DNA of 64,000 bases, from contig DASYPP010000024.1 of assembly GCA_036006525.1 (NCBI GenBank), positions 62,001 to 126,000 of the forward strand. The letters run 5' to 3'. The notes beneath the pieces were generated by a model. It searched no databases. It was not told the origin of the DNA and saw only the letters and a list, made by a program, of their open reading frames with translations. This DNA is from DASYPP01 sp036006525. GTDB lineage: Bacteria > Gemmatimonadota > Gemmatimonadetes > Gemmatimonadales > GWC2-71-9. The position numbers and the translations under genes are program-made. Shown piece by piece: positions 1 through 8,746 of the stretch (positions within the stretch are counted from its first letter, which is position 1; the number at the start of each line of letters is the position of its first letter).

Positions 1-1815
1 GTCCAGGCTTTCTCGGGCCAGGGCGGCTGGCCGCTGACCGGGTTCCTCACGCCGAAGGGCGAGGTCTTCTACGGCGGGACCTATTTCCCCCCCGACGGGA
101 AGTATGGCCGCCCCGGCTTCCGGGGCGTGCTGCAACAGGTCCTCCAGATCTATCGGGAGCAGAAGGACCGCGTCGTTTCGCAATCGGAAGCGGTGCAACG
201 GATCGTCGCCGAGTCCCTCGACGAAACCGGGCCCGGCGTGGCCAGCGACGCGATCCTGGACCAGGCGATCGAGCGGATGACCCGGAGCTTCGATTTCGCC
301 AACGGCGGATTCGGCAGCGCGCCCAAGTTCCCCCACCCCGCGGCGATCGAGCTCCTGCTGCGCCGCTACCGCGACCGGCCGGAACCCGTCATCCGTGAGA
401 TGATCGAGGCCAAGCTCGACGCGATGGCCCGGGGCGGCATTCACGATCACCTGGGCGGCGGCTTTCACCGCTACAGCACCGATGCCCGGTGGATCGTCCC
501 CCACTTCGAGAAGATGTCGTACGACAACTCCGAGCTGCTCAGGGCGTACCTCGACGGCTGCTCGGCGTTCGGGGTCGAGGAGTTCCGGGAGACCGCGCGG
601 GGGATCGTGCGCTTTGTCCGCGAGGTGCTGGCCGATGCCGGCGGCGGCTACGCCGCCAGCCAGGACGCCGATGTCGGGCTCGATGACGACGGCGACTACT
701 TCACCTGGACACTGGAAGAGGCCCAGGCGGTACTCGCCGGAATCGAGCTGGATGTCGCGGCCACCTACTACGACATCGGCACTGCTGGCGAGATGCACCA
801 TAACCCCGGCAAGAACGTGCTCTACATCAGCGCCCCGCTGGAAACCGTCGCGATCCGGCTCGGCATTTCCCTCCAGGACGTGATGAGCGCCCTGCCCGCG
901 GCCGTGGGCCGGCTGCGCGCCGCTCGGGCGAAACGCCCGGCGCCGTTCGTAGATCCGACCCGCTACACCAACTGGAACGCGATGCTGGCCTCGGCCCTGC
1001 TCGCCGCCGGCGCGGTGCTGGATGATGGCTGGGCCCGGGACAACGCGCTCGGAACCCTGCGCCGAATCCGGCGCGAAAACGCCGAGCCGGACCAGGTGCG
1101 GCACACCCCGGGCGGCAGGCAGAACCTGCTGGAGGACCAGGTCCAGGTCGCCCAGGCGAGTCTCGACGCCTACGAGACCACGGGGGAGGCCGACTGGCTC
1201 GAGTGGAGCGTCCGGATCATGGATCGGGTGTGGCGGGACTTCTGGGACACGGGGTCGGGCGGGCTATTCGACTCCCGGGCAGAACCCGGTTCGGCCGGAC
1301 TCCTGCCGCTCCACTCCAAGCCGGTGCAGGATGCGCCGACGCCTTCACCCAATGGCGTGGCGGGGATCGTGCTCGCCCGGCTGGCGGAGATCACCGCGGA
1401 GCCCCGCTGGCGGGAGCGGCGCGACGCGCTGGTCAACGCCTTTGCCGGTGGCGCAGCCGACCTGGGGCTGCACGGCGCCACGTTCCTGATCGCGATGGAC
1501 TGGACCCTCCGCCCAGCGGCCCACCTGGTGATCGTCGGGCCTGCAGAGGATACGGAGGCTGAAAGGATGCACCGTCGGGCCTTGCGAACCTTCCTTCCGC
1601 GCCGAATCGTTCAGCGGCTCACCCGGGAAACTATCAAGACTACGGCGCTACCCCCCGCCCTGCGCGCCATGATTCAGGAGTCCAGCGGATCCAGGGCATA
1701 CGCCTGCGTAGGCACCAGTTGTCGATTGCCAGTTTCAAGTGATGCCGAGTGGGAGGCAACCCTAAGTCAGCTCATTCCCAATCCCGAGTCTTCGTCCTCC
1801 CTACCGGGTGATTGA
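1..1815 (+). CDS. Thioredoxin-domain protein of the YyaL / DUF255 (SPATA20-like) family, 5' end outside window
   Basis: The open frame runs in from the left edge, so the N-terminus and the thioredoxin-like active site are missing; 604 residues are visible. The first visible residues include GGWPLTGFLTPKG and FYGGTYFPPD, typical of the end of the DUF255 thioredoxin-like domain. After it come GGFGSAPKFPHP, GGIHDHLGGGFHRYS, WIVPHFEKMSYDN and SQDADVGLDDDG, hallmarks of the (alpha/alpha)6-barrel glycosidase-like part of the family. Family members are cytoplasmic and their substrate is not established. The gene ends in TGA and is followed by an R-type hairpin. Family call is firm; function is open. 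Confidence 0.9.
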   Translation, partial: VQAFSGQGGWPLTGFLTPKGEVFYGGTYFPPDGKYGRPGFRGVLQQVLQIYREQKDRVVSQSEAVQRIVAESLDETGPGVASDAILDQAIERMTRSFDFANGGFGSAPKFPHPAAIELLLRRYRDRPEPVIREMIEAKLDAMARGGIHDHLGGGFHRYSTDARWIVPHFEKMSYDNSELLRAYLDGCSAFGVEEFRETARGIVRFVREVLADAGGGYAASQDADVGLDDDGDYFTWTLEEAQAVLAGIELDVAATYYDIGTAGEMHHNPGKNVLYISAPLETVAIRLGISLQDVMSALPAAVGRLRAARAKRPAPFVDPTRYTNWNAMLASALLAAGAVLDDGWARDNALGTLRRIRRENAEPDQVRHTPGGRQNLLEDQVQVAQASLDAYETTGEADWLEWSVRIMDRVWRDFWDTGSGGLFDSRAEPGSAGLLPLHSKPVQDAPTPSPNGVAGIVLARLAEITAEPRWRERRDALVNAFAGGAADLGLHGATFLIAMDWTLRPAAHLVIVGPAEDTEAERMHRRALRTFLPRRIVQRLTRETIKTTALPPALRAMIQESSGSRAYACVGTSCRLPVSSDAEWEATLSQLIPNPESSSSLPGD

Positions 1816-1831
1816 GCGTCCACCGGTATCG

Positions 1832-1950
1832 ACCGTTTTCAACTCAGAGACTCAGAGAAGGACTTCTTGGAAATCAATCGGAAATCGGAGCCAACTCAGA
1901 ACAGCCTGGTGTCCTCTGAGGCTCTGAGCCTCTGAGTTGAAAGCGGTAGC
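1832..1950. repeat. R1: iterated-word hairpin, word ACTCAGAG
   Basis: The left arm starts ACCGTTTTCAACTCAGAGAC and the right arm, read on the minus strand, starts ACCGCTTTCAACTCAGAGGC, so the arms pair over about 26 nt with two mismatches. The word ACTCAGAG is repeated in tandem with period 8. The loop is about 50 nt. It lies between the YyaL-like gene and the cyclophilin gene, both on the plus strand. The arms are nearly the same as those of the element at 6480-6637, but the loops are unrelated. Confidence 0.85.
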
Positions 1951-2049
1951 CCGGAAAGGTGCCGAGCGGGCTTGCACCGGGTTACTTTCCAGCGATCGCA
2001 TTACCGCGAGCACCGATTCGATTCCTCATCAACTCTCATGTCTCCCACT

Positions 2050-2496
2050 ATGAAAACAGCTACGATTGAAACCTCGCGCGGCACCATCACGGTCGACCTC
2101 TTCGACACCGAGGTGCCGGGTACCGTGGCCAACTTCGAAAAGCTGGCGGGCGAGAAATTCTATGACGGCACCCGGTTTCACCGGGTGATTCCCAACTTCA
2201 TGATCCAGGGCGGCGATCCGCTTTCGAAGGATCCCAACAATCCCCGCGCGGGCACCGGCGGACCGGGCTACAAGATCAAGTGCGAGACCCACCTCAATAC
2301 CCACAAGCACGTGGCCGGTACCCTTTCGATGGCCCACGCCGGCAAGGACACCGGCGGCAGCCAGTTCTTTATCTGCCATGCGCCACAACCTCACCTCGAC
2401 AAGGTGCACACGGTGTTCGGCCAGGTGAACAAAGGCATGGAAGTGGTGAACGCGATTCGGCAGGGAGACGAAATCAAGTCGATTCGGATATCATGA
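2050..2496 (+). CDS. Peptidyl-prolyl cis-trans isomerase, cyclophilin type
   Basis: A 148-residue single-domain cyclophilin that isomerises Xaa-Pro bonds. It shows the family core FHRVIPNFMIQGGDP (catalytic Arg in FHR), then a loop with GTGGPGYKIKCE, then AGKDTGGSQFFI and HLDKVHTVFGQV. The usual Trp near the C-terminal pocket is replaced by His (PHLDKVH), as in many bacterial forms. No signal peptide is visible when translation starts at the ATG before KTATIETSRG, so it should be cytoplasmic. In-frame ATGs at 2038 and 1972 would add residues unrelated to the family. Seven bases separate it from the next gene, so the two are probably cotranscribed. Confidence 0.92.
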   Translation: MKTATIETSRGTITVDLFDTEVPGTVANFEKLAGEKFYDGTRFHRVIPNFMIQGGDPLSKDPNNPRAGTGGPGYKIKCETHLNTHKHVAGTLSMAHAGKDTGGSQFFICHAPQPHLDKVHTVFGQVNKGMEVVNAIRQGDEIKSIRIS

Positions 2497-2503
2497 CGCG
2501 GTC

Positions 2504-2917
2504 ATGAATCTCGACTTCGCTGTTCTCGCCGATTACGCCCTGATCGACCAGCAGGGCAAGCTTTCGATCATCGGCATTTTTCAGCATGTCTGGGTAGCTT
2601 CGTTTCCCACGGTGAATGCACGCACCCACCTGGTGCTCCGGGTCAAGGGCCGCCGCACCGAGATCGGCAGTCACTCTATCCGCATTCGCTTCGTGGATGA
2701 CGCCGGCCAGGAACTGCTCGGCGGCGAAGGCACCGTGCAGTTCGGTGAGCCGGTGGCCGGGGTGATCGAGCTCGAGGCCGGCGCCGTGCTGGTGTTCGAC
2801 ATTCCGCTTCCCAAGGCGGGGCAGTACGCGTTCGAAATCGGCCTCGATGGCCAGGTGGCCACCCGGGTGCAGCTGACCGCGGCACAAGTGGACCGGTCAA
2901 AGGAAATAACGGCGTAG
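2504..2917 (+). CDS. Small beta-rich protein, probably DUF6941-like
   Basis: A 137-residue protein without signal peptide or membrane segment. The start reads NLDFAVLADYALIDQQGKLS, followed by IIGIFQHVWVASFP and later RVKGRRTEIGSHSIRIRFVD; the pattern of alternating hydrophobic strands and the opening motif match small proteins I associate with DUF6941. No catalytic residues stand out and there are no Cys pairs. It follows the cyclophilin gene by 7 bp. Function unknown; the family name is from memory and only moderately secure, while the coding call rests on length, codon use and context. Confidence 0.75.
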   Translation: MNLDFAVLADYALIDQQGKLSIIGIFQHVWVASFPTVNARTHLVLRVKGRRTEIGSHSIRIRFVDDAGQELLGGEGTVQFGEPVAGVIELEAGAVLVFDIPLPKAGQYAFEIGLDGQVATRVQLTAAQVDRSKEITA

Positions 2918-3002
2918 GTTATCTTTACAATCCAATATCCGCGCTGTACTCTTGCCAATCCTCCCTCTCTCCTTCAAAGACGTTGCAATGCGGAGTCCCT
3001 CT

Positions 3003-4394
3003 ATGCGACGGTTCCCAGTCTGGTTGACTGCCGGGGTGTTCGTCGGTACGCTGGCCGCTCCCCGCACGATCCTGGCGCAAGGCTACGGAGTCTACGAGCA
3101 CGGCACTTGTGCGATGGCCCGTGCCGGCACGGCCGTCGCCTCGCCGTGTGACGATGCGTCCACCATTTTCTTCAACCCGGCCGGCCTTGCCCTCGCCACG
3201 CACAAGCTGGTCAGCGCGGGCGGCACCCTGATCGCGCCGTCGGGCCAGTTCGAGAACGACAGTACCGGGGAAAAGACCTCGATGAACAAGCGGGTCTACC
3301 CGGTGCCGCATGTCTACTTTCAGCACCCCCTGAGCGACCGCATCGTCGCCGGGTTCGGCTTCTTCGTTCCCTACGGCCTGGAAACCGATTGGCCGGAGAA
3401 TTTCGAGGGACGCTTCCTCGGCTACAAGAGCCTGGTCCAGGGCTTTTACCTGCAGCCCACGGTCGCCGTGAAAATCACCGATCGCTTCATGGTCGGCGCC
3501 GGGGTGGACTTCACCTATCTGAAGGTGGGGCTGCACCAGCATCTCGACCTGGCCCCCCAGGCGCTGCCTCCGCCCGCTCCCCCCGGGACCACGTTCGCCA
3601 ACCTGGGCATCCCGGCGGGAACCGACTTCGCCAACGCGGACCTCGATGGCCACGCCTGGAACCTTGGGTTCAACGTGGGAATCATCCTGCAGGCGACAGA
3701 CAAGCTGTCACTGGGCGTCCGGTTCCTTTCCCGGCAGAAAGTCGAAATCAATGACGCCACGGTGACCTTTACCCAGATCGCGACCAACGATACCCTGGCC
3801 GCGGGCAATCCTTTCGGCGTTCCGGCCGGCACCACGCTGGACCAGGTGCTGGCGCCGCGGTTTCTTCCCGACTCTACGCTCAGCACGCAGGGCGGCAAGA
3901 CCACGCTGACGTTGCCGGAGCAGCTGGTGGTCGGCGCGGCCTATCAGTTTACGCCCAGGCTGAAGCTGCTCTTCGATTACCAGCGCACCAACTGGAAGGT
4001 GTTCAAGGACCTGGTGCTCGATTTCGAGCACGCGGGCCGCCGAACCATCGTCGAGGACTACCACGCGAGCGACGGGTTCCGGATGGGCGGCGAATTCGCC
4101 TGGACCTCCAACACCACGCTACGGGCAGGGTTCCTGACCCATACCGAGGCCGCTCCTGACCAGACGGTGACGCCGAACCTCCCTGAAGGTCCCCGCTCCG
4201 AGCTCACCCTCGGCTTCGGGACCCGTTTGACCAATTCGCTTCGCGTGGATCTCGCCTACCAGTACATCGACCAGGCTGACCGGCGCGGGCGCACCACCGA
4301 CGGCGGCCAGGCCGCGCCGACGACCGCGGTGAACAACGGCCTCTACACTTTCCACGCTCACCTCTTCGGCGCGACCTTCGCGCTGTCGTTCTGA
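3003..4394 (+). CDS. OmpP1/FadL-type outer-membrane transport protein
   Basis: A 463-residue outer-membrane beta-barrel of the FadL/OmpP1 family, whose members let hydrophobic molecules cross the outer membrane. A signal peptide (about residues 1-25, ending near TILAQ) precedes the family signature ARAGTAVASPCDDASTIFFN followed by PAGLA, the N-terminal hatch region. The protein ends in Phe (LFGATFALSF), as expected for BamA-dependent barrels. The ATG at 3003 is preceded by CGGAG at a good distance; upstream TTG/ATG at 2952 and 2988 would lengthen the leader without reason. A GDSL lipoprotein follows 17 bp downstream, suggesting a lipid uptake and hydrolysis pair. Confidence 0.92.
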   Translation: MRRFPVWLTAGVFVGTLAAPRTILAQGYGVYEHGTCAMARAGTAVASPCDDASTIFFNPAGLALATHKLVSAGGTLIAPSGQFENDSTGEKTSMNKRVYPVPHVYFQHPLSDRIVAGFGFFVPYGLETDWPENFEGRFLGYKSLVQGFYLQPTVAVKITDRFMVGAGVDFTYLKVGLHQHLDLAPQALPPPAPPGTTFANLGIPAGTDFANADLDGHAWNLGFNVGIILQATDKLSLGVRFLSRQKVEINDATVTFTQIATNDTLAAGNPFGVPAGTTLDQVLAPRFLPDSTLSTQGGKTTLTLPEQLVVGAAYQFTPRLKLLFDYQRTNWKVFKDLVLDFEHAGRRTIVEDYHASDGFRMGGEFAWTSNTTLRAGFLTHTEAAPDQTVTPNLPEGPRSELTLGFGTRLTNSLRVDLAYQYIDQADRRGRTTDGGQAAPTTAVNNGLYTFHAHLFGATFALSF

Positions 4395-4411
4395 ACAGGG
4401 AGACCCCGATC

Positions 4412-5722
4412 ATGAAACCTCGTCACCTCGCCGCCTCCCTGGCGCTGGCCCTGTCGATTCTCGCCGGCTGCCATTCGGACGACTCGCTGAACCCGCCCCC
4501 GGCCCCTCCGGTCCCCAGCGGCGGCGCGATGTTCCAGCGCTACGTCTCCATGGGCAACAGCATTACCGCGGGATTCCAGTCGGCCGGCATCAACGACAGC
4601 ACCCAGTCTCGGTCCTATGCGGTCTTGCTTGCCAAGGCGATGGGGACCACTTTCGTCTATCCGTCGCTCAACATGCCGGGCTGCCCGCCCCCCTTCACTC
4701 ACAACACCACCCAGACTCGTCTCACTCCGACCGGCTTCCCGGTCTCGACCGGTGCGAGCTGTTACTTGAGGGCTGGCAACGCAACCCCGAATGACGTGGC
4801 CGTTCCTGGAGCACGAGCCACGGAGATCCTGACCAACTTCGGCGTTCCGGTATCCTCGTCGAACGCGCTGACGTTTCTCTTCCTGTCGGGCCGGACCCAG
4901 CTGCAGGCGATGCAGGATCAGGCGCCCACGTTCGTCTCGCTCTGGATTGGTAACAACGACGTGCTCGGATCACTGACCAGCCTCACCAATCCGGGGAACC
5001 CGGCGTTTGTGACACCACAGAATGCCTTCCAGGCCCAGTACACCCAGATCCTCGACAGCATCGAGGCGGAAGGGGCAAAAGCTGTCCTCATTTCGGTGGC
5101 AGATGTCGGGGTCATCCCGTATGCCTCCCGCGGGTCGGTGTACTGGTGCGTCAAGAATCAGCCCGCCTGCGGCACCTTCCCAGCAGCGTTTCCGCCAACC
5201 CTTTCGGTGTCGAACAACTGTGCCCCCGCGATCACCGGGATTCCTGGTGCGCAGGGAGATTCAACCCTGGTGCCCTGGACCACCGGCTTGCCCAAACTCG
5301 ATTCTGCTCTTCATGGTGTCCCAACGACGTTGGACTGTACCGAGGACAACGTCGTCGTTACCCCCGCGGAGTATGCGAACCTGCGCACTGCAGTAGCGGG
5401 GTACAATGCGTTCATTCAAGGTGAGGCGACCAGCCGTGGGTTCGCGTTTGTCGATATCAACGCACCGTTGCTCCAGCATGTCGCCGACGGCACGATCCCG
5501 CCATTCCCCGATCCGAGCCAGCTGTCTGACAGCCTGATCACCTTCGGGCCGTATTTCTCACTCGACGGGGTGCATCCAAGCTCGCTGGCCCATCAACTGA
5601 TAGCCGATTCCGTCGCCTCGGCCATCAATCAGAAATACGGGACGACTTTGCCGGTACCGGTGTGCGGGACCGTGATATGCCCGGCCACCAGTCTACCGGC
5701 CATGGCACGGTCCAGGCCCTGA
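4412..5722 (+). CDS. SGNH/GDSL-type hydrolase lipoprotein
   Basis: A 436-residue secreted lipoprotein. The signal peptide ends in the lipobox LAGC (Cys20). SGNH block I is GNSIT at 48-52 with nucleophile Ser50; block III is the GNND at about 180-183; block V is DGVHP with Asp385 and His388. The family hydrolyses esters of lipids or glycans. The ribosome site AGGGAG lies 9 bp before the ATG. Located directly after the FadL-like porin, it probably releases fatty acids or esters at the cell surface; the substrate is inference. The TGA stop forms the first bases of the purine-rich repeat arm that follows. Confidence 0.9.
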   Translation: MKPRHLAASLALALSILAGCHSDDSLNPPPAPPVPSGGAMFQRYVSMGNSITAGFQSAGINDSTQSRSYAVLLAKAMGTTFVYPSLNMPGCPPPFTHNTTQTRLTPTGFPVSTGASCYLRAGNATPNDVAVPGARATEILTNFGVPVSSSNALTFLFLSGRTQLQAMQDQAPTFVSLWIGNNDVLGSLTSLTNPGNPAFVTPQNAFQAQYTQILDSIEAEGAKAVLISVADVGVIPYASRGSVYWCVKNQPACGTFPAAFPPTLSVSNNCAPAITGIPGAQGDSTLVPWTTGLPKLDSALHGVPTTLDCTEDNVVVTPAEYANLRTAVAGYNAFIQGEATSRGFAFVDINAPLLQHVADGTIPPFPDPSQLSDSLITFGPYFSLDGVHPSSLAHQLIADSVASAINQKYGTTLPVPVCGTVICPATSLPAMARSRP

Positions 5723-5874
5723 GAAGTGAGAACTGCGCGGCGAGAAGTGAGAGGGGGGCGACTCGGTCGACCCCCTTTTACTTTCAGGCTGGAAACTCCG
5801 GTCCTGAGCCGCCGGGCATTACATTCCGTTGTCGTCTTCACCGGTCACTCTCACTTCCTGCTTCCCGCTTCTGC
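5721..5874. repeat. R3: iterated-word hairpin, words of the GAAGTGA type
   Basis: The left arm contains GAGAAGTGAGAAC and CGAGAAGTGAGAGG; the right arm, read on the minus strand, gives CAGAAGCGGGAAGCAGGAAG followed by TGAGAG. Pairing is imperfect but the same family of words (GAAGTGA/GAAGTAA) forms the element at 28385-28483. The left arm begins at the stop codon of the GDSL lipoprotein gene. A separate GC-rich terminator-like stem sits inside the loop. Confidence 0.65.
5754..5779 (+). terminator. Rho-independent-type terminator
   Basis: GGGGGCGAC pairs with GTCGACCCCC (one bulged T) across a TCG loop and is followed at once by TTTT. It lies 31 bp after the stop codon of the GDSL lipoprotein gene and is the best canonical terminator in the window. 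Confidence 0.75.
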
Positions 5875-5877
5875 CCT

Positions 5878-6459
5878 ATGAATTGGACTCGCGATCGTGC
5901 CCTGGCCCTGATGCACGAGTACACCGCCTCGGAAGCGCTGCGCAAACACATGTACGCGGTGGAGATTTCCATGCGGGCGATGGCCGTGAAATCGGGCGAG
6001 AACCCGGACGACTGGGGCATCGTGGGGTTGATCCACGATTTCGATTACGAGCGGTTTCCCAACGCCGCCCATTCGCCGACCGAGGAGCATCCGGCCGAAG
6101 GTGTGCGCATCCTCGCCGCCCAGGGCTTTCCCGAGGCATGGCAGCGGGCCATCCTGGGTCATGCGAACTATTCCGGGGTGCCCCGGGATACCCCGCTCGC
6201 CCGCGCCCTCTTTGCGGTGGACGAGATCTCCGGGTTCCTGGTCGCCTGCGCCCTGGTCCGTCCCTCGAAGAGCCTCAAGGATCTCGAAGTCGCGAGCGTC
6301 AAGAAGAAGTTCAAGGACAAAGCGTTCGCCCGCGGCGTGAGCCGGGAGGACGTGATCCAGGGCGCGGCAGAGTTGGGCGTTCCCCTCGATGATCACATCC
6401 AGTTTGTCCTGGAGGCCCTGAGACCAGAAGAACATGTTCTCGGGTTGGGTGCGGGGTAG
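5878..6459 (+). CDS. HD-domain metal-dependent phosphohydrolase-like protein
   Basis: A 193-residue cytoplasmic HD protein. Metal-binding positions visible are His24 (LRKHMYAVE), His53-Asp54 (LIHDFDYE), a His in EEHPAEG, His in ILGHANYSG and Asp in FAVDEISG. The layout HxxAVE / HDxDYE / GHANYSG is the one used by small single-domain HD proteins annotated as HDIG or YpgQ-like hydrolases, often acting on nucleotides. The ATG at 5878 starts the conserved region; the frame is open further upstream but that part runs through the repeat and previous gene. Substrate unknown. Confidence 0.85.
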   Translation: MNWTRDRALALMHEYTASEALRKHMYAVEISMRAMAVKSGENPDDWGIVGLIHDFDYERFPNAAHSPTEEHPAEGVRILAAQGFPEAWQRAILGHANYSGVPRDTPLARALFAVDEISGFLVACALVRPSKSLKDLEVASVKKKFKDKAFARGVSREDVIQGAAELGVPLDDHIQFVLEALRPEEHVLGLGAG

Positions 6460-6479
6460 ATGGCTTCCTTTGCGCAGGA

Positions 6480-6637
6480 ACCGTTTTCAACTCAGAGCCT
6501 CAGAGTCTCCGAGAAAAACGATTGCATAACGCACGCCTGTTGCCATCCAAATTGCGTTTAGGCCGCCACCACTCGAATATGCCATATGCCATATGCTGTT
6601 TGTCTCTGAGTCTTTGAGACTCTGAGTTGAAAACGGT
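6480..6637. repeat. R2: iterated-word hairpin, word ACTCAGAG
   Basis: The left arm ACCGTTTTCAACTCAGAGCC continues into CTCAGAGTCTCCGAGA; the right arm read on the minus strand gives ACCGTTTTCAACTCAGAGTC, continuing CTCAAAGACTCAGAG. The first 18 bases of the two arms pair perfectly and most of the rest also pairs. The loop (about 90 nt) contains three tandem CATATGC-like words. The element lies between the HD gene and the phospholipase-D-like gene, and its outer arm ends about 30 bp before the likely start of the latter. Confidence 0.88.
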
Positions 6638-6668
6638 AGCCCAAAAAGGAAACTCAACAGTCCAGCCC

Positions 6669-8084
6669 GTGACAGCAACCAAGTCCGTGCAGCCCCATGT
6701 CGTCGCTCCGGAAGCGGGAACGATCGGAAAGGCCATCGACCGGGCCGCCGACGCGCGGCCCATCCTCGCCAACGACGCCCGGCTGCTGATCGATGGGCCC
6801 GAGTGCTACGCCGCCATGCTGGAGATCATCGCGCGCGCGAAACACTGGATCCATTTCGAGAACTACATCATTCGCTCCGACCAGACCGGGTGGCGTTTCG
6901 CCGAGGCGCTTGCCGCCCGGGCCCGTGAGGGAGTGAGGGTGCGGGTGATCTACGACTGGCTCGGTTCCTTCGCGACCCGATCGAAATACTGGAAATTCCT
7001 CCGCGAATCCGGAGTGGAAGTTCACTGCCACAATCCCCCCAAATTCCTCGATGCCTTCCAGAACCTGAACCGGGATCACCGGAAACTGGTGGTGGCTGAC
7101 GGCCTGGTTGGAATTACCGGCGGCCTCTGCATCGGTGACGAATGGATGGGCGACGACTCGAAAGGCATTCACCCCTGGCGGGATACCGGGATCGAGATTG
7201 CCGGGCCGGCCGCCGTCGCGCTGGACCAGTCGTTCAACACCCTCTGGCGCATCACGGGAAGCAGTAGCGGAGAGGACCGGAGCCCCGACCCGATCCCGGA
7301 GCGGGGCGATGCGAGTATCCGGGTCATCGCCGGCCGGCCGGGACGGGAACGGACCTACAAGGTGCTGGAGATCCTGGCGGCGAGCACCATCAAGCGGCTC
7401 TGGATCACCGATGCGTACATGGTGCCGCCACCCCGGCTGTTCCAGGCCTTCGTCGATGCGGCCCGGGACGGCGTGGATATCCGGATGCTGGTTCCGGGTT
7501 CGAGCGATGTGAGCCTGGTGCGGAACCTCACCCGGGTTGGCTATCGCGACCTGCTGCGAGCCGGGGTGCGGATCTTCGAGTGGGACGGCCCCATGCTCCA
7601 CGCCAAGACCATCGTGGCCGACGGGTGCTGGGCCCGGATCGGCACCAGCAACCTCAACGCGTCGAGCCTCACGGGGAATTTCGAGCTCGATGTACTGATC
7701 GAGGACTCGCGACTGGCGCACCAGCTGGAAGAGCAGTTTCGCCGCGACATCTCGCGCAGCTCTGAGATCATTCGAGGCAAGCTCCGGGCGCCGCAGAGTT
7801 TCCAGAAGGTCCTGCCATCGGCCCTGGCGCGACAGCGGCCGGAGGAAGCGCCTCCGGAGCACACCCGGACCCGCCGGGAGGCCCGGCGCCGCGCGGTTGT
7901 CGCGCTATGGACGGTGGTGACGGGGGCGCGACGCTCCCTGTTCGGCCCCGCGGCGCTGGTCCTGATCGCGCTGGGTGGGCTCTTCCTCGTACTGCCCCGG
8001 GTCATGGCGTATGGCTTCGGCGCGCTGTGTGTCTGGCTCGCGGTCGCGGCGACCCGCGAAGCCCTGCGCAGGCGAGGCGGATAA
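6669..8084 (+). CDS. Cardiolipin synthase-like phospholipase D family protein
   Basis: About 471 residues with two HKD motifs: NRDHRKLVVADG (His137, Lys139, Asp144) and LHAKTIVADG (His311, Lys313). Flanking motifs HFENYIIRSDQTGW, GGLCIGDEW and ARIGTSNLN are typical of bacterial cardiolipin synthase, which joins two phosphatidylglycerols or transfers a phosphatidyl group. Unlike classic Cls, the hydrophobic part is at the C-terminus (two segments in the last 60 residues) rather than the N-terminus, so membrane attachment differs. The start is uncertain: GTG 6669 is chosen because the open TTG at 6627 lies inside the repeat arm. Stop codon is part of the hairpin that follows. Confidence 0.87.
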   Translation: MTATKSVQPHVVAPEAGTIGKAIDRAADARPILANDARLLIDGPECYAAMLEIIARAKHWIHFENYIIRSDQTGWRFAEALAARAREGVRVRVIYDWLGSFATRSKYWKFLRESGVEVHCHNPPKFLDAFQNLNRDHRKLVVADGLVGITGGLCIGDEWMGDDSKGIHPWRDTGIEIAGPAAVALDQSFNTLWRITGSSSGEDRSPDPIPERGDASIRVIAGRPGRERTYKVLEILAASTIKRLWITDAYMVPPPRLFQAFVDAARDGVDIRMLVPGSSDVSLVRNLTRVGYRDLLRAGVRIFEWDGPMLHAKTIVADGCWARIGTSNLNASSLTGNFELDVLIEDSRLAHQLEEQFRRDISRSSEIIRGKLRAPQSFQKVLPSALARQRPEEAPPEHTRTRREARRRAVVALWTVVTGARRSLFGPAALVLIALGGLFLVLPRVMAYGFGALCVWLAVAATREALRRRGG

Positions 8085-8106
8085 GGCGTTTGATGATAAC
8101 GCCTTA
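8082..8106. terminator. Perfect 9-bp hairpin starting at the stop codon
   Basis: TAAGGCGTT and AACGCCTTA pair perfectly around a 7-nt loop. The first three bases are the TAA stop of the cardiolipin-synthase-like gene. There is no T tract, so it may act as an RNA 3' end or processing site rather than a strong intrinsic terminator. Confidence 0.6.
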
Positions 8107-8203
8107 GTTGGCGCCCTCCGTCCCCCGATTCATCCCGCTATTCTTCCAGTCACATGGAAACTCCGGACCTCAACGATTGCCGCCCTGCTGACGTAAAACC
8201 GAC

Positions 8204-8746
8204 GTGAGCGACGCGGATCTCGCCCGGCGCGCCTCTTTGGGCGACAGCGACGCTTTCGGAGAGCTGGTTAACCGGCACGCCGCCGCAGCGCGCCGCCTCG
8301 CACGGGCAGTTCTGCAGAACGCTGAAGACGCCGACGATGCTGCCCAGGACGGGTTCCTCCTCGCCTGGCGTTATCTCGAGCGTTACGACCCGGAGCGGCC
8401 CTTCGCCCCCTGGCTGATGCGCATCGTGCTGAATGCCGCGGCCGACCTCCGCCGCAAGCGCCGGGTGCGGCAGACCGAAATGATCCCCGAGGCGTCCGTG
8501 TCCTCGGAGCGTTCACCCGAGGAGCAGACCGACTGGCGGCTGTTCGGCCGCGAGCTGAGCGAGGCGCTGGGGCGGTTGCCGGAGCGGCAGCGGATCGCCG
8601 TCACGTTGTTCGATGTCGAAGGTTACAGCCACGGAGAGATCGCTGGGCTGCTGAAGATTCCCGAGGGGACGGTGCGATCCGACGTATTTCACGCGCGGCG
8701 GACGTTACGCGAGGCCTTGAGCGCATTTCGCGAGGAGCCAGAATGA
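8204..8746 (+). CDS. ECF-type RNA polymerase sigma factor
   Basis: A 180-residue sigma-70 family factor with region 2 (ADLARRASLGDSDAFGELV, then AEDADDAAQDGFLLAWRYLE) and region 4 (LPERQRIAVTLFDVEGYSHG, then IPEGTVRSDVFHARR). The linker is short and there is no extra C-terminal domain. GTG start; no strong ribosome site visible. Its last four bases overlap the following small membrane protein (ATGA), the usual arrangement for an ECF sigma and its anti-sigma. It probably drives the downstream efflux genes; the promoter it recognises is not identified here. Confidence 0.92.
   Translation: MSDADLARRASLGDSDAFGELVNRHAAAARRLARAVLQNAEDADDAAQDGFLLAWRYLERYDPERPFAPWLMRIVLNAAADLRRKRRVRQTEMIPEASVSSERSPEEQTDWRLFGRELSEALGRLPERQRIAVTLFDVEGYSHGEIAGLLKIPEGTVRSDVFHARRTLREALSAFREEPE

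Noticed and set aside
6627..6668. TTG 6627 as the start of the cardiolipin-synthase-like gene
   Set aside because: It lies within the conserved right arm of an R element, so the frame there is due to the repeat; GTG 6669 is more likely.
6654..7862. A 402-residue minus-strand frame opposite the cardiolipin-synthase-like gene
   Set aside because: The plus strand carries two intact HKD motifs; the antisense product is Arg/Gly/Pro-rich without recognisable domains.
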